The notes below the pieces were generated by a model. The model did not search any database. It saw nothing but the letters and a program-made list of their open reading frames with translations, and had not been told where the DNA came from. The position numbers and the translations under genes are program-made. Positions 46,663 to 58,100 of a stretch of 64,000 bases of DNA are shown in pieces (within the stretch, counting starts at the first letter, position 1; each line of letters begins with the position of its first letter). The stretch comes from Beroe forskalii (Eukaryota > Ctenophora > Nuda > Beroida > Beroidae), in assembly GCA_011033025.1 (NCBI GenBank), contig WFMF01000036.1:372001-436000 (forward strand), read 5' to 3'.

Positions 46663-46750
46663 TGGAGTGATGACGTCATTATCAGGGTTTAGAGTGGTGA
46701 ATAGATGACGTCATTATCAGGGGTTAGAATAGTGGAGTGATGACGTCATT
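46663..46750. promoter_or_regulatory. Three CRE palindromes at exact 35-bp spacing
   Basis: TGACGTCA at 46671, 46706 and 46741, each within a GATGACGTCATTATC-type 35-bp unit. The context does not show which gene they would serve. Confidence 0.6.
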
Positions 46751-46836
46751 ATTGGTAACAATGGATATCTGCAGATCGCAAATGGAGATCGACACTTTTT
46801 TTCGAAAAGTGAGTGGCACCATTGTCACGATTAAGT

Positions 46837-46870
46837 GGGGCTGGCAAGTACGGGAGCCCCGAAAAAAACG
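46837..46870. mobile_element. Remnant terminus of GC-hairpin MITE family
   Basis: GGGGCTGGCAAG, then GGGAGCCCCGAAAAAAACG, resembles the left end of 47546-47928 (GGGGGCTGGCAAGC ... GCGGCG and a T-run). A degraded or solo end. Confidence 0.45.
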
Positions 46871-47149
46871 CAAATCTGAAGCCTCAAATACTCAGGATCC
46901 TTCAAATATAGGGTTATCCCAAGGTGTGAGATCCATCATTCTTTAGGGCTATGATTGGAGGCAAGGTCATGCCTAGGATACACCAATACCAAGAATCAAT
47001 GTGATGGCAAACTTCTATATCTACAGTATAACTGTAACAACCTTCAGAAAGTTTCTCTTTGAACGAGCTCGCATTCTCAAGAACTTTATCTGTTGTACAA
47101 ATGCCGTAAAAGTGAATATCACAAACAGTCACAGAAGGACCATAAACGG

Positions 47150-47290
47150 TCAACAGTTGCAACCTGAAGGAACAGAAATGAGCATGATGGCTAACCATCC
47201 CGAGGAGAAGCCTGAAGGAACAGAAATGAGCATGATGGCTAAACAACCCGAGGAGCAACCTGAAGGAACAGAAATTAGCATGACTAGCAA
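47150..47290 (+). repeat. 48-bp repeat encoding EGTEMSMMAKQPEEQ
   Basis: Three units of CCTGAAGGAACAGAAATGAG... (48 bp, 16 codons) in an open frame from 47001 to 47378. A related, stop-broken pair lies at 51615-51720. It could be an exon of a repeat protein or a plain minisatellite; no splice context decides. Confidence 0.5.
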
Positions 47291-47545
47291 AACCCGCGAC
47301 CTCCGGTCGGGTGCTCGAATTGGGTTGCGAGTGATGTCAGACCGGACAGACTGGGTCCTGCTAGAAAGCAGTACCTGAGACCTCATATCAAAACATTCAT
47401 AACATACTGTGAATTTGCTGATGAGACAGTGCTTTACAATCCATATAGTCTAGTTAACCAGTGTCAAGGATCTAATTTCACGTCTTCTGATACATAACGG
47501 AGTGGTGTCAGACCGGACAGACGCCAGACAAACATAATTACATCA

Positions 47546-47928
47546 GGGGGCTGGCAAGCCCCCGCGGCGTTTTTTCGGAGAACCAACTTTGCTCGGGCCG
47601 AAGGCCCGAGCGCTCACCCGAGGCCCCGAAGGGGCCGAGGGTGAGCTCGTGACGGCGTCACAACTTTGCTCGGACCGAAGGCCCGAGTGCTCACCCGAGG
47701 CCCCGAAGGGGCCGAGGGTGAGCTCGTTACGGCGCCCACTTTTGCTCGGGCCGAAGGCCCGAGCGCGAGCCCGAGGACCCGAAGGGTCCGAGGGCGAGCT
47801 CGTTATACGGCAGTCCTAACGGTAGACGAGCCTCCGAGGGCCCGAAGGGCCCTCGGAGGCGAGTCCGTTACGGCCGAATGTCCGGAGGGCCTGAGGACAA
47901 GTTTCCGTAACTTTGCTTGCCAGCCCCC
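47546..47928. mobile_element. MITE built of GAA-loop GC hairpins, copy A
   Basis: 383 bp with inverted ends GGGGGCTGGCAAGC and GCTTGCCAGCCCCC. The interior is a chain of hairpins whose loop is GAA closed by C-G: 47591-47611 (9-bp stem), 47613-47645 (7+6 bp stem with GA opposite GA), a repeat of the pair at about 47668-47722, another at about 47750-47804 with two GA/GA steps, and 47825-47865 (14 bp, GA/GA, 3 bp). No coding capacity. Target duplication not evident. Confidence 0.8.
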
Positions 47929-48160
47929 AACTATATGTTTTCATGGATTGGCCATATTTCACGTTAAAATTTGGGCAAGTTCCCGTGGCCGAAATCACAC
48001 CAAAATTTGAACATCGCATGTTTAGAGGTCAAAGGTGCAACTGTCAAAATTTCAGATTGATTGGATTTAAAATGGCCGAGTTATGACAACTTGAATATTG
48101 CCAAAATCGAGGGTGTTCTTGTTAAAATGGGTTACGACCATATATATACATAGGTATATC

Positions 48161-48473
48161 AGGGCGCTGGCAAGCGCCCGCAGCCACGGAAAAAAAACCC
48201 GAGGGCATCTGCCCGAAGGGCAGATGCCCTCGGCCCGAGGGGCCGAGGGCATCCGAAATAGCATCCCCGGCCCGAAGGGCCGGGGATGCTACCAGCATCT
48301 GCCCGAGGCAGATGCCCTCGGCCCGAAGGGCCGAGGGTAGCCCAGCAGTCCCGGTCCGAAGGGCCGGGACTGCTGGCCAGACACTCCTAACAAGCCAGTA
48401 GTACCAGCATGAAGTGCTAAAAGTGGTAGCGGAACCGTTTTTCAAGTATTGAAAAATACGTTTGCCAGCGCCT
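48161..48473. mobile_element. MITE built of GAA-loop GC hairpins, copy B
   Basis: Ends AGGGCGCTGGCAAGC and GTTTGCCAGCGCCT, related to copy A. Hairpins with GAA loops: 48199-48233 (16-bp perfect stem), 48260-48290 (14 bp), 48315-48337 (10 bp) and 48344-48374 (14 bp, one mismatch). The stem sequences differ from copy A; only the architecture and the end motif CTGGCAA are shared. Confidence 0.8.
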
Positions 48474-48814
48474 ATTATATAAAAATACAGTAAATCGCGA
48501 AAATCGCGATTTTCGAGTCGCGTTTTTTACATGTTAATTTAATATGTTGGTCATGAAAATTTGCACAGACATAGTCCATGACATTAATAACAAACCCTGT
48601 AAATTTCATGAAAATCGACCGCGTCGTTTCGTCACAATAAATTATCAAAAAACGCTATTTTATCAAAAATTAGAACATGGACTACGACCCGATGATAAAA
48701 ATTATGTTTGAGTGTTCTCGAGAACTATTAAAGATAGAATTATAATCTAAACGGCATATGAAACTTCAGAATAGTGTGCGTGCACTAGGCCATATTAAAT
48801 TTTAAAATGATAAT

Positions 48815-49480
48815 TCCTTAATTGGTTAATTGGCCAATTAAAGTAATTATCGCGTATAACTCAAAAAGTAGAACTGATAGCGTCTGAATTCCAACGACAT
48901 CATTAACTTACGTCAAAATTACGATTTATTCGTTTAATTTAAGTACCGGTTGCTAACCGTTTAATTAATTAATTGGCCAATTAAGGTAATTATCGCCTAT
49001 AACTCAAAAAGTAAGAATGATAGCGACTTAATTCCAACGGCATCACTAACTCAAGCCAAAATTACGATTTGTACGTCTTATTTAAGTACCAGTTGCCCGC
49101 CGCTTAATTAGTTAATTGGCCAATTAAAGTAATTATCGCCTATAACTGAAAAAGTAAGAATGATAGCGACTTAATTTCTATGGCATCAGTAACTTACGTT
49201 GAAATTACGATTTATTCTTTTAATCTAAGTTCCGGTTGCCCGCCGCTTAATTAGTTAATTGGCCAATTAAAGTGATTATCGCATATAACTCAAAAAGTAA
49301 AAATGTTAGCGTCTCAATTTCAACGGCATCATCAATTTAAGCCAAAACTACGAATTATTCGTTTAGTCGAAGTATCGGTTGCCAGCCCCTTAATTAGTTA
49401 ATTGACCAATTAAAGTAATTATCGCATATCACTTAAAAAGTCAAAATGATAGCGACGTAATTCTCTCGTTTAGTGCATGA
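48815..49480. repeat. 143-bp tandem satellite, five units
   Basis: TTAATTGGCCAATTAA-type palindromes recur at about 48832, 48974, 49118, 49261 and 49404, spacing 142-144 bp. Between them lie conserved TAATTATCGC and AACTCAAAAAGTAA blocks. Confidence 0.88.
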
Positions 49481-49627
49481 AAGTTCTTGGCAGTAGCAAT
49501 TATCACAACTTGAACTGATTGTCGTACGTGTTATGCCAAAAAAGAGTGATATGGATAGCCAAAAACAATTGAAAATTGTTTGGGTTACGCAGCCACTCCA
49601 GTACCTAAAATTATACGATTAAAACTA

Positions 49628-50690
49628 TTGATATGAGTTTAAATCGCAGCCTGTCCGTGGCGGTGTGCTTTGGTTACAAAGAAATATCTTGGTCACGCTT
49701 ATGATGTGAGCTTATTACACAGTACACCCGTAACAACGTTCTACTTCATTCTTGTCGAATATCTTCACAATCGCGATGTTGTAACTCCAACCATAATAAG
49801 TGTGACTTGGTGTTTCCTAACGGCATTATTGAAGTAGTGGACTCATTTTTTACATTGCAATCGCCCTCAAAGTCGCTAAAAGATGACGATTTCAATCATC
49901 AAATAGGGATGAACGTACGATTAATTTCAGCATGAGTTCAAGCCTTTTCACGTGCAAACACACTTCAAAGAACGGGGGGGGGATCATGGATTAAGTGCAA
50001 GACACGAGGGGTACTAAGTGATTTTTTGCCCAATTTTGAAATACCACCCACCACCCCTTCAGATAATCCCATGAACTAAGTGATATTTGACACTATTTGT
50101 AGTGACCCACCCCAAAATTAGCATAAAAACCTATCCAAGCGGCAGATTGTCCCCTGTACTAACTGATATTTGTCACTATTTGAAGGTACCCACCCCTAAA
50201 TGAGCATAAAACGCTGCAGATTGTCCCATGTACTAACTGAAATTTGTCATGTTTTGTAGGGACCCACCCCAAAATGAGCAGTTTGTCCCGTGTACTAACT
50301 GAAATTTAATACAATTTGTGGGGACCCACCCCAAAATTATGACGTCATCTGGCAAAAAAGTGCCCAAATATGGAAAAATATGCTATTTGGACTAAGTGAT
50401 TATGATTTTCCCATAAGGTGACCACCTCAGTTAGTACAGTGGACTAAGTGATTTCGCCAAGGGCCAAACACCACCCACCCCGGCCTCGTGTCCTGCACTT
50501 AGTCCCTGATCCCCCCCCGCAATGAATGCTAGAAATTATAGGTACTTTCTTTACGCGTCCACTCACGCTTAATTAGTTAACTGAAGGAGATTGAGTTGAC
50601 GGCAGTGAGTTTATGAATGTTAATTCTGCTTATTTCTTAGTAACCAAAGCACACCGCCACGGACAGGCTGCGATTAAAACTCATATCAGC
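49628..50690. repeat. Inverted repeat pair around a MITE
   Basis: About 60 bp at 49628-49690 (containing CCTGTCCGTGGCGGTGTGC) is repeated inverted at 50634-50690. The interval includes the 49974-50519 element. The pair may be ends of an older element. Confidence 0.65.
49974..50519. mobile_element. MITE with G-run ends and internal ~90-bp repeats
   Basis: Inverted ends of about 40 bp: G-run, then GATCA, then TTAAGTGCA and GACACGAGG; the right end is the complement. Inside, TGTACTAACTGAAATTTGTC-type units repeat at about 60-90 bp with ACCCACCCCAAAAT. No coding capacity. Target duplication not clear. Confidence 0.75.
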
Positions 50691-50819
50691 CATATCTCGA
50701 AAACCATAGAAGATACATGGCTCATCGACCCAGCGTTGGAAAGAAGAAAGATAGTACTTACAAATAGTGCACTTAAAAAGTGTCTAACGTCATGTTTATG
50801 ACGTCATTATGACGTCACA

Positions 50820-51305
50820 AAATCAAGATTTTCAAACTTCAATTTCCGAAAAATGGCCGTTTTTCAGCGCGTTTTTTCGATATAAAGCTTTCAAGATAGG
50901 AAAAAATGTTCCTTCTAGCTCCGGAAGGAAATTTAATTTAGTTTCCAAAGCTGTGCTTAAAAATTTCCGGGCTCACAGGCATCATTGAGATATTTGCGAT
51001 TGTTTAAACCATGGTGACGCAAAAAATCGCGAAAAAATAGCCAAAACGGTAGAGCTTAGTGTGAGAGAACGGGGCCATCCCTGGTCTTCATCTTTAGATA
51101 TGTTGTCGGTCATAGTCCCAAGTTTGCCGTAAAATGGGTCTCATGTGGTTGCTACAATATTATGACGTATTTATGACGTCATCAGTGGTATGCGGTAATC
51201 AAAAATTTACATACGTTACAACAGCTGCTTTCTTTGTATTTGTTAAGCTAGACTTAGCATTCATTTGAGTTTGAGTGCTTCAAATAAGCACTGAAAAAGG
51301 GTGAT
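50820..51305. other. AT-rich non-coding DNA
   Basis: No gene, ordered repeat or splice-supported exon seen. CGCGAAAAA words near 51020 resemble those near 48500. Confidence 0.35.
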
Positions 51306-51574
51306 ATTTTTTCCAAAAACCAAAATGGATTTGGTTGTGTTGGGCGCGGCGTTTTTTTGCTGAAAAACCAATGATATGAGAAAAAGCGACCGTTTAAACG
51401 GCCGCAACGTCACTTCAAGTGCCCAGTTTTATTTTATTAAAGCAACAAAATGAAAAAGCACTTCGAAGTGAGTTGTAGCCGTTTAAACGGTCGCTTTTTC
51501 TCATATCATTGGTTTTTCAGCAAAAAAACGCCGCGCCCAACACAACCAAATCCATTTTGGTTTTTGGAAAAAAT
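51306..51574. repeat. Perfect 97-bp inverted repeat with 75-bp loop
   Basis: 51306-51402 and 51478-51574 are exact reverse complements by eye (ATTTTTTCCAAAAACC... to CCGTTTAAACGGC). The outer loop is also partly complementary (CACTTCAAGTG and CACTTCGAAGTG). It is a young foldback MITE or a hairpin RNA source; no target duplication is evident. Confidence 0.9.
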
Positions 51575-52103
51575 AGATAAATATATATATATGATGAAGA
51601 ATTATATATAGTAAGATGGCTAACCAGCTAGAGGAGTAACCTGCAGGAACAGCAATGAACAGGATGGCTAAACAACCTGACGAGCAACCTACTGGAACTC
51701 AGGATTCTGACACTACAGTGTAATACTGTAATTAAGCATGTTTATTTGAAAAGACACTTGAGTTCTAGGACTGACAGGACACAAGTTTACTAAGTACTGA
51801 GGTTTATGTCCAACAAAATAAAGCTTAAAGCCACTACTCCAATGTAACGGTACTGCCAATAAAATAATATGTGGTGTAATATTTATTCAATGAACTGCAA
51901 AGATGTATATCACTGTTCATAATATCAAATCTAAGACCTGTGAAAACGAGCTAAATTCAAGATACATTTGGCCACAATACTTATAGCTTTATAGTTCTGT
52001 CCACTTTAGATAACATTAATGAGTTACTGGGATTATTCATCAATAGTTGAATAATAAATGAATTGAAAGCATCTCACAAACATCCACTCTTGTCTCTCTC
52101 ACT

Positions 52104-55100
52104 TCACCTGTCCTTCTTCTTATTACTAGGTCTGGAGAACTGTAATTTAGTCCCGCCAGCCGTGGCATGGAACTTCGTGTTCATCTGGTTAGTCTGAGCC
52201 CAAGGCGACTCAGCGTTAGTCGTATCCTGATCCAACAAATGGGTGTACTTTGTCCGACCACTCCGACCAAAGTTCTTGACTTGCATGACTTTGGGCAGGA
52301 TCGACTTGTCAAAGTGGTCCTCGAGTGTCGGTTTGGAGAAGTCCTGTTTAAGGGTCGTATCGTCTTTGTCGAGGTAGAACGCTCCACGGTGGTAGTATTT
52401 CTGGAGGAAACGGTACTTTCCTTTCTCGATTTTGTTCGTGACTTGTTTGGGGTTCATTCGTTGCCACAATCGTCTTTCTTCGTCCGTCATGTTCCGGACT
52501 TTCTCTAACTCGAGAGACTGAAAAATACATAGACACTATTATAGAAATGCAATTTACAAGATTTTAAGGTTATTGCTTTATTGCGATGGTTGTCAACGAA
52601 TTTTATCAATTCAACTGGATACTTTATCGAGAAAATTCTCTGAACGCAATAACAAACGTTGTCCGTTGGTTATAAACTGAAGTACTTTTTAAAAACAATA
52701 ATCTGGTGATAATATTGTTTAGTTAATAAAATGATAATAAGTATTGACACCCCACCTCCTTCTCCCTGGCCTCCCGTTCCTCCCTCACTGTCTTGATCCT
52801 CCGGAGTTCCCGCACTTTCCAAGCCTCGTATTCTTCCTCCTCGTTCTCATCATCTGTCTTTATAGCATCGCCTGGTGACGTCATTATCAAGGCTCGAAGC
52901 AGTGGGTTGGTGACGTCTAACTCATTATTAAAAGTATTATTTACGAATTACAAATCAAACGTGGACGAGTGCCGCACAAACCACATGGCAATGAAATTTT
53001 CCTTCGAAAATATGGGCATCTCTGTCGTAAAATCCCCAAATTTCGTTCCACATGGATATGTCTCGTGAGGTATCCCACTACCCAAAGATCCTACGTCTCA
53101 CATGGCAGCTTACCATCGTCGTCGCTGTCTGCAGCCTGGTTCTTGAGTTGTTCTGCTGTCAGCTCCTCCTTGATGATCTGCTCCACCATCTGATGCGTTT
53201 CCTTCTTACGGGACTCCTTCTTAGCTTTATCCACCTGGAACCAGGAAGGGTTATTTACAAGATATTGTTTGCTGAAAGCGTGTTATCAGGGTTATTTACA
53301 AGACACTGTTTAATGCGTTTGTTTGAAGCGTGTTATCAGGGCTTTTTACAAGATACTGTTTGTTTAATGCGTGTTATCAGGGCTTTTTACAAGATATTGT
53401 TTGTGTAAACCGTGTTCCTTAGAAGTTTTACAATCATACTATTCTTTACTTCTTCTCTCATTAGATCTTTAGAAGTTTTACAATCATAGGTACTGTTATA
53501 GTTTCTTCTTATCACATTCGCTTTTTAGAAGTTTCACTATCAAACCGGTCTATTTACTTCTAATCTAATTAGCTTTCTGGGAGTTTCACTATCAAACCGT
53601 TCTATTTACTTCTAATCTAATCAGCTTTTTGAAAGTTTCACTATCAAACCGTTCTATTTAGGGGGGGGGGGGCCAACCTCGAAAAACCCCCTTAAACCCC
53701 GAAAAATTAAACCCCTATTTGGCTTTTTTCATATCCACTTTGGGGTTTTTGGGGGTTTAAATTAGAAGATACTGGGTACCATTTCAAAATAGGGCCAAAA
53801 ATCGTCAACAAAAAGGGTACCATTTCAGAAAAGTTCCAAAATTGCTCACCAAAAGTGGTACCATTTTAGAAAAGGGCAAAAAATCCTGTAAAAAAATGGT
53901 ACCATTTCAGAAAAAGGCCAAATATCATCATCAAATATGGTACCAAAAATCCTCAACAAACATAGTACCATTTCAGATGAGGGTCAAAAATCGTCAACAA
54001 AAATGGTACCATTTCAGAAAAGGCTAAAAGGGTCACAATTCCTCAACAAAAATGGTACCATTTCAGAAAAGGGCCAAAAATCGTCAACAAATATAGTACC
54101 ATTTCAGATGAGGGTCGAAAATCGTCAACAAAAATGGTACTATTTCAGAAAAGGGCAAAAAATCGTCAACAGATATGGTACCATTTCAGAAAAGGGCCAA
54201 AAATCCTCAACAAATATGGTACTATTTCAGAAAAGGGTTGAAATTCCTCAACAAATATGGTACCATTTCAGATGAGGGTCAAAAATCGTCAACAAAAATG
54301 GTACCATTTCAGAAAAGGGCCAAAAATCGTCAACAAATATGGTACCATTTCAGATGAGGGTCGAAAATCGTCAACAAAAATGGTACTATTTCAGAAAAAG
54401 GCAAAAAATCCTCAATAAATATGGTACCATTTCAAAAAAGGGTTGAAATTCCTCAACAAATATGGTACCATTTCAGAAAAGGCCCAAAATTCCTCAACAA
54501 AAATGGTACCATCTCAGAAAAGGGCCAAAATTCCTCAACAAAAATGGTATCATTTCAGAAAAGGGCCAAAAATCATCAACAAAAATGGTACCATTTCAGA
54601 AAAGGGCCAAAAATCCTCAACGAATATGGTACCATTTCAGAAAAGGGTTGAAATTCCTCAACAAATATGGTACCATTTCAGAAAAGGGCCAAAATTCCTC
54701 AACAAAAATGGTACCATTTCAGAAAAGGGCCGAAAGTCGTCAACAAAAATGGTACTATTTCAGAAAAGGGCAAAAAATCTTCAACAGATATGGTACCATT
54801 TGAGAGAAAAGCCGAAAAAACACAACTTAAGTAGTACCATTTTGTAAGAAAATCGATATTTTCCAACCGAAAAACGGCTATTTTCGTCAGTTTAGCCTCC
54901 TTTTACCCCCATAAACCCCGAAAAATTAAACCCCCATTTGCCAATTTTTATATCCACCCGGGGTTTTTCGAGGTTGGCCCCCCCCCCCCTATTTACTTCT
55001 AATCTAATTAGGTTTGTCTGCCTTACACTCAGGCCCCAGGGAAAGAGGGCCTTTGCAAGGAACTTGACTTGGCTAAGAGCTAACCTTTGTTTATTTGACA

Positions 55101-58100
55101 CACAAAGAGGATACAAAGAACTCAGTGTTCGGTAGTGGAAGATAATGAGAAATGTATAGACAGAGCAATAGAGTTGCATGCAGTAAGAGAAGGACTTTTA
55201 TTTAACCCGTTAAGTAGCACAATGAACCTTAAATTCCCGTAATTTCGACTCACACGAAGAACTAAAAACCTACCTCCAATTTCTGGTCCTCCATGAGCTG
55301 TCTTGCGTCGCGTTCTTGTAGAGTAACTCGGTCAGATTTCCTCACGAAAACCGGCTTCAGCCTGAGAAAAAAAATCTCAAAAATGTAAAAAATCATAGGA
55401 TAAAAAACCTCGAACCGTTATGAAAGTATGAAATCATTGAGAATCAAGCAAAGCGACATCTACACAATCCAATTCATAGCATAAGCATGCAATTCAATTT
55501 GCTCGGAATAGATATATACGTATAACAAATTAATTAGATCACGATGTTATCGTTGATTATTAAAAGTCGCACACGATAAGTGTACATCAGAGACTCATAT
55601 AGTACAATGTACGAAAAACAATAAATATTCTTGTTATGGAGAGAAAAATCATAGAATGTTCTATAATCACTTAAAAGAAAAATCTTTGAATTATCTTGGT
55701 ACTAACCCTGATGAACTATATCCCTCAGCCACATTGGTCCTTACCCTGATGAATCACCCTAACCTAACCCCAAACCCTTGCTTTAATTCTAATCCTCACC
55801 CACCTGGGTCCCACTTCGTCCTCACTGTCGCTGTACTCCTCGTATTCGGAACTGTCCTCCTCACTTCCCTGTTCCTCTTCCTCCTCCACGTCTAACAAGT
55901 CCTTCTCAGCTTCCTGGCGCTCCTTGGCTCGTTCCAACACCAGCTTCCGCCTTCGCTCAACCTGGAAGAGCAGTGGTGTCAAAGTGGAGTGGTGTCAGGA
56001 TGGAATAGTGTCAAGTTAAAATAGGTAATGTAGTTCCAGGGGGAAGTGGTGTCAAAGGAAAATATTAAGTGATGTCAGCGATAAGTGGTATCAAAGACAG
56101 CTGCTAAGAAGTGTCATGCAAACTGTTGTCACCATAGCATGTAAATTGTTGTCAAAATGGCATGTAAACTGTTGCCACCATAAATTTTAACTTGACACCA
56201 GGCTGCAGACGTTTCCTTACCTCGTCATCTTCTAGCTCTGCCTCGCTGTCAGACGAGTGTTTACCCTCACTCCCTTCCTCGCTCTCTGCATCGGACACTT
56301 CACCTCCGATAATCTCAGGTTTTATAATCTCCCGCTCCCTTCCTGAACACAAGGAAATGTTTTCTTCAAAATATATCATTCATTTCTCCCATGTTCCTTA
56401 TTACGAACCATGTCGCAAATTTCGGACCCATGTCCCCTATAACGACCCATGCCTCCTATTTCGGACCCGTGCCCCATTTTTCGGACCCATGCCCCATTTT
56501 TTCGGGCCCATGCCCCCTATTGTGGACCCACCTCTGCTGGTTTCCCCGCCCTGCCTCTCTCTCATCCGTTCCAGTCTCCTATCCTTGACAGAGCTCTCCT
56601 GTACCCGTGTCACGTGATCTGATGGGTCCCCCGTCTCATCAGGAGGCTTGCCTGGTCCTGCGGGGAAGGAATGGGGGTGTTAAGTGGGGAGGGAATGGGG
56701 TGCTAAGTGGGGTAAGAATGGGGGTGTTAAGTGGGGTATGAATATTTAGTAGTATTGAATAGTATTGAGTAGTATTGAATGGTATTGAGTAGTCAACATT
56801 CAACAAAAGTCCAATGAAGCGGTACTTCTAGCTCATCGTTCCTACTTCCTATTCCAAGGCCCAAGTACATCATATTTTCTATTATTAATTTAAAATATTC
56901 CAATCATCATTTACTGCAGTAGCTGAGGGCAAGGTCGTGTACCCTTCATTGTCGAGAAGGTTTCTCAACGGTTTTCAGTACTTTAGACCATGCTGAACAA
57001 AACGTACTTGCTGGCGTTTGATGAATCGACGTCAGGAGGGGTGATATGGCCACGCCCAATTTTGCCCTCAGGCGGTTATATAAGACCGGATTATTTCGAC
57101 TTCTGATGGTCACAGAGACTTCGGAATTGAACCAGGATGTTTATCTCATCGAGGGGAACAACTTTTTCTCTGACAACTTTTTTGTCAGATAATTAGTTAA
57201 TTGACCAATTAGCTAATTGGTTATTTTTCAAAAAATCGAAAAAACTTGTTTGGCTTAAAATGATTACAATTACATGAAACGTGTAAAAAAAGTGGTTTTT
57301 AAGAATATTTTGAAAAAATTTTCACTTGAAAAATTTTCTGGACTTAGAAAAATTTTGAGCAAAAAAAATCGCAATTTTCATTTTTTGCATCCTCTAACTT
57401 TGTCCAACAATGTTTGACTGCTAAAAGTCACTCTGAGACTGTGGCTGTTTTTTGCAATTGCTGAGTGTGCCCTCTTCAGAACGTGTTGTAGAGCCAGGAT
57501 CACCACAGTTGAGTGTTTGCAAGCAACTGACCACCCCTGTTCTTGACCAATCCAACAATGGTGCTCAGAGAGCTGCCTCGGCCGTTAACCTGCGGAAGCA
57601 GGAGCTGAAGACCAAAGCTGTGAAAACTGACCTCCGAAAATAAGTGTCTTGCTGCTGAAGTCAAGATGGGCTGCCCCATCCTCCTTTCTCAGGATAGCCA
57701 GATGGACCTGTCAGGCTGCCCTGCAAGGAGAACCCCTGTTATCCCCAAGAACTGTAATGACCATCATCCTTTCTGACTAAATTCTCTCTCACAACAACAA
57801 GTGCCTCCTTCTGTGGGACTCTAGTCCTGACACACTGAACAGACACAAATGCTGCTGGCATGGTGGACTACAATCACTGTATCATGGATGACACCCAAAA
57901 GTCCTTCCTCACCCAACCTCTATAAACAGCTCTCCACCGTCATACTACTTCCCAGACGTACTGCCCCTCCTTCTTGTCTTCTTCTAACTTTGTCCATCAA
58001 TCACTCAATGTTTAAATGCTAAAAGTCACTGTTGTCTTTTTGTTGTTCTGACAGCATATTTTGACTGTTCATATTGGAAATGTGCCCTCTTCAGAACTTG

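Noticed and set aside
47589-48445. GC-rich open frames as bacterial contamination or genes
   Set aside because: The stretches are bounded by inverted ends and AT-rich host-like DNA and consist of hairpins; no protein signature.
53842-54847. Overlapping frames with KMVPFQKRAKN repeats
   Set aside because: Translations of the 41-bp KpnI minisatellite in several frames.
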